Positions 62,000-64,000 of a stretch of DNA of 64,000 bases are shown here, piece by piece. The notes below the pieces were generated by a model, which was not told where the DNA came from, did no database searches, and saw only the letters and a program-made list of their open reading frames with translations. The stretch is from Chitinophagaceae bacterium UBA1930 (GTDB lineage Bacteria > Bacteroidota > Bacteroidia > Chitinophagales > Chitinophagaceae), in contig DDFK01000002.1 in NCBI GenBank assembly GCA_002337145.1, forward strand, positions 1,674,868 to 1,738,867, given 5' to 3'. The stretch's first letter is position 1. Every line of letters begins with the position of its first letter. Both the position numbers and the translations under genes were made by a program.

Positions 62000-62500
62000 A
62001 TGGACAATAATTTCCTGTTGATGCTTTTGATAGCAGTAGTGGTTTGCGGCTTTGCAGCCTGGCTTATTTTTATGCAGAAAAAAACAAAAGCCACAGAACA
62101 AAAGGAAAGCAGGGAAGCAAACCTGCTGAAGCTACAAGCATATGAAAGGCTTACATTACTGGTTGACAGGATTGCACTGCCCAATATAATCAGCAGGACA
62201 AACACACCGGGCATTAGTGCAAGGGAAATGCAGTTGCTGCTGACAGGCAATATCAAAGAAGAGTTCAACTACAATATTACCCAGCAGATTTATGTAAGTG
62301 CCGAGGCATGGACAGCCGTGAAGAACCTGAAGGAGCAAAATATATTGGTGGTAAACCAAATAACCAATGTGTTGCCGCCAGATGCTACCGGGCTTGACCT
62401 TTGTAAATTTTTACTGGAGTTTTTAATGAACGACCGGAAAGGCACCCTGCACGAAGTTGTAAGCGAAGTACTGAGTTTTGAAGCCAAGAAATTGATGTAA
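62000..62500 (+). CDS. Membrane-anchored protein of unknown function
   Basis: A 166-residue protein with an N-terminal membrane helix (FLLMLLIAVVVCGFAAWLIF), then a soluble helical domain with LLKLQAYERLTLLVDRIALPN, GISAREMQLLLTGNIKEEF and a conserved-looking VNQITNVLPPDATGLDLCKFL. This resembles a Bacteroidota family of unknown function; the number is not given here because it cannot be checked. The ATG at 62000 is chosen; upstream sequence in frame lacks coding character. It precedes the methylmalonyl-CoA mutase gene by 90 bp on the same strand. Confidence 0.75.
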   Translation: MDNNFLLMLLIAVVVCGFAAWLIFMQKKTKATEQKESREANLLKLQAYERLTLLVDRIALPNIISRTNTPGISAREMQLLLTGNIKEEFNYNITQQIYVSAEAWTAVKNLKEQNILVVNQITNVLPPDATGLDLCKFLLEFLMNDRKGTLHEVVSEVLSFEAKKLM

Positions 62501-62590
62501 ACATTGGTTCATAGTTAATAGGTCATAGCAATGCAGGGTGTGCTATTTGCTATAAACCATCCCCCATCTGCCAAGCAAAAAACGATTGCC

Positions 62591-64000
62591 ATGAACGATA
62601 ACAAAAGATATACGGATAGCGGTATAGAAATAAAGCAACTGTACACTGCTGATGATTATACAGTGCAAAACAAAGAACTGCCTGGCGAATTTCCCTATAC
62701 ACGGGGCGTGCAGCCCGACATGTACCGTGGCCGTTTATGGACCATGCGTCAGTATGCCGGTTTTTCAACTGCTGAAGAGAGCAATAAACGTTATCACTAT
62801 TTATTGAGCCAGGGCGTAATGGGGCTGAGCGTTGCATTTGACCTGCCTACGCAGATTGGTTACGATAGCAGTCACGATTTATCCGAAGGCGAAGTAGGCA
62901 AAGTGGGCGTTGCCATAGACAGTATAGAAGACATGGAGCGTTTGTTTGACGGCATCAAACTGGAAGATGTTTCCACCTCTATGACCATTAATGCCACGGG
63001 TTTTGTACTGCTTGCATTGTACGTTGCGTTGGCTAAAAAGCAGGGAGCAGACCTTAGGAAAATATCCGGCACCATACAGAACGATATACTAAAGGAATAT
63101 GCAGCAAGGGGCACTTATATCTATCCACCCAAACCTTCCATGCGTATCATTACAGATATTTTTGAATGGTGCAGCAAAGAACTGCCCAAGTGGAACACCA
63201 TATCCATATCCGGCTATCATATACGCGAAGCGGGCAGCACAGCCGTACAGGAAATTGCTTTTACCCTTAGTAACGGAAAGGCCTATGTACAGGCTGCACT
63301 GGCCAAAGGCCTTGACATTAATGTATTTGGCAAAAGGCTTTCCTTCTTCTTCAATGCACACAATAACCTGTTTGAAGAAGTGGCCAAGTTCAGGGCAGCA
63401 AGGCGTATGTGGGCAAAGATGATGAAGGAATTGGGAGCCACAGATGAGAAAGCCATGATGCTTCGCTTCCATACACAAACCGGTGGAGCCACATTAACAG
63501 CACAACAGCCATTGAACAATATCAGCCGTGTAACCATTCAAACATTGGCTGCCGCATTGGGCGGCACACAGAGCTTGCATACCAATGGCTACGACGAGGC
63601 CCTGAGCCTGCCTACCGAAGAAGCTGCACGTATTGCTTTACGTACACAGCAGGTGGTTGCTTTTGAAAGCGGTATTGCTGATACCGTTGACCCATTGGCC
63701 GGAAGCTATTTTGTGGAGAACCTTACCAATGAAGTGGAACAGAAAGCATGGGACTTGGTGCATAAGATTGATGCGATGGGCGGAAGCGTGAGTGCCATTG
63801 AAGCTGGTTTCATGCAGGACGAAATTGCAAACAGTGCTTACGAATACCAACGCAATATTGAAAACGGCAGCAAGGTTATTGTTGGCGTGAACAAGTTTAC
63901 AGTTGACAAGGAAACACCGATACCCGGTTTTAAAATTGATGACAGCATCCGCCAGTTGCAGATTGACAAATTGACTGCATTGAAAAATAAAAGGGACAAT
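62591..64000 (+). CDS. Methylmalonyl-CoA mutase large-subunit-type protein (3' end outside window)
   Basis: An open frame from ATG 62591 to the window end, 470 codons. It reads as an acyl-CoA mutase large subunit: YTRGVQPDMYRGRLWTMRQYAGFST, GLSVAFDLPTQIGYDS, GTIQNDILKEYAARGTYIYPP, ISISGYHIREAGS, MLRFHTQTGGATLTAQQP, QSLHTNGYDEALSLPTEEA. Residues that set methylmalonyl specificity in the Propionibacterium enzyme are matched here: Tyr55 (Tyr89), Arg173 (Arg207), His210 (His244). The B12-binding domain is not seen, as expected for the two-subunit type. The reaction interconverts methylmalonyl-CoA and succinyl-CoA. Confidence 0.93.
   Translation, partial: MNDNKRYTDSGIEIKQLYTADDYTVQNKELPGEFPYTRGVQPDMYRGRLWTMRQYAGFSTAEESNKRYHYLLSQGVMGLSVAFDLPTQIGYDSSHDLSEGEVGKVGVAIDSIEDMERLFDGIKLEDVSTSMTINATGFVLLALYVALAKKQGADLRKISGTIQNDILKEYAARGTYIYPPKPSMRIITDIFEWCSKELPKWNTISISGYHIREAGSTAVQEIAFTLSNGKAYVQAALAKGLDINVFGKRLSFFFNAHNNLFEEVAKFRAARRMWAKMMKELGATDEKAMMLRFHTQTGGATLTAQQPLNNISRVTIQTLAAALGGTQSLHTNGYDEALSLPTEEAARIALRTQQVVAFESGIADTVDPLAGSYFVENLTNEVEQKAWDLVHKIDAMGGSVSAIEAGFMQDEIANSAYEYQRNIENGSKVIVGVNKFTVDKETPIPGFKIDDSIRQLQIDKLTALKNKRDN

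Noticed and set aside
62550..63850. Several minus-strand frames at the right end
   Set aside because: The plus strand holds one continuous methylmalonyl-CoA mutase frame running off the window; the minus frames are its shadows.

Overview
The window comes from a Bacteroidota chromosome, most likely the family Chitinophagaceae or a close relative. Evidence: type IX secretion (T9SS) cargo with Por-type and gliding-type C-terminal domains, PorP/SprF outer-membrane proteins, a short primary sigma factor without region 1.1, GSCFA and DUF2027/Smr proteins, a TonB-dependent receptor with a carboxypeptidase-like N-domain, TAnnTTTG promoter elements, mostly weak Shine-Dalgarno sequences, and a tRNA without encoded CCA. 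No rRNA, phage, integrase, insertion sequence or CRISPR array was seen. The assignment rests on reading motifs by eye; no search was run.

Layout. 1-5156: tail of an Omp85-like barrel protein, a GAF-type protein and a convergent methyltransferase. 5695-8771: a Dyp-type peroxidase with a small companion gene, and a GSCFA protein. 9107-13234: housekeeping run rpoD, trxB, folB, a TPR protein, an acyl-CoA-binding protein and a GNAT acetyltransferase. 13288-19484: hpd, a 780-bp repeat island, a GlmU-like protein, an isoprenoid-synthase-like protein and pruA. 19625-20645: two small AT-rich orphan genes. 20906-33763: T9SS locus A (PorP/SprF protein, a 1751-aa IgGFc/PKD adhesin, tRNA-Gln, an exported PHP-domain protein and an exported M43 metalloprotease). 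33853-39261: a minus-strand sugar-nucleotide operon (DegT aminotransferase, ugd, UDP-xylose synthase, rfbD) ending in a secreted hydrolase-like protein. 39382-46268: kdtA, tdk, accC/accB, efp and a Smr protein. 46375-50344: TonB receptor and purC. 50363-61262: T9SS locus B (PorP/SprF protein and two tandem 1.6-kDa-residue-scale, 15-PKD adhesins). 61498-64000: an IscA-like protein, a membrane-anchored unknown and the start of methylmalonyl-CoA mutase.

How the genes work together. The dominant theme is the cell surface. Three giant adhesins with type B (gliding-motility-type) C-terminal domains each lie beside a PorP/SprF gene, as expected for T9SS cargo with a dedicated outer-membrane partner. 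Two further exported enzymes carry type A Por-secretion tails. The sugar-nucleotide operon, kdtA and the GlmU-like protein supply envelope polysaccharide and LPS precursors.

The most interesting leads are: an EF-P with Arg at position 32 where the usual modified Lys sits; an isoprenoid-synthase-fold protein with Asp-rich motifs; a PHP phosphoesterase-like domain attached to a T9SS tail; a tandem array of ~117-bp hairpin repeats; and a free-standing 23S-IVS-type four-helix-bundle gene between accB and accC.
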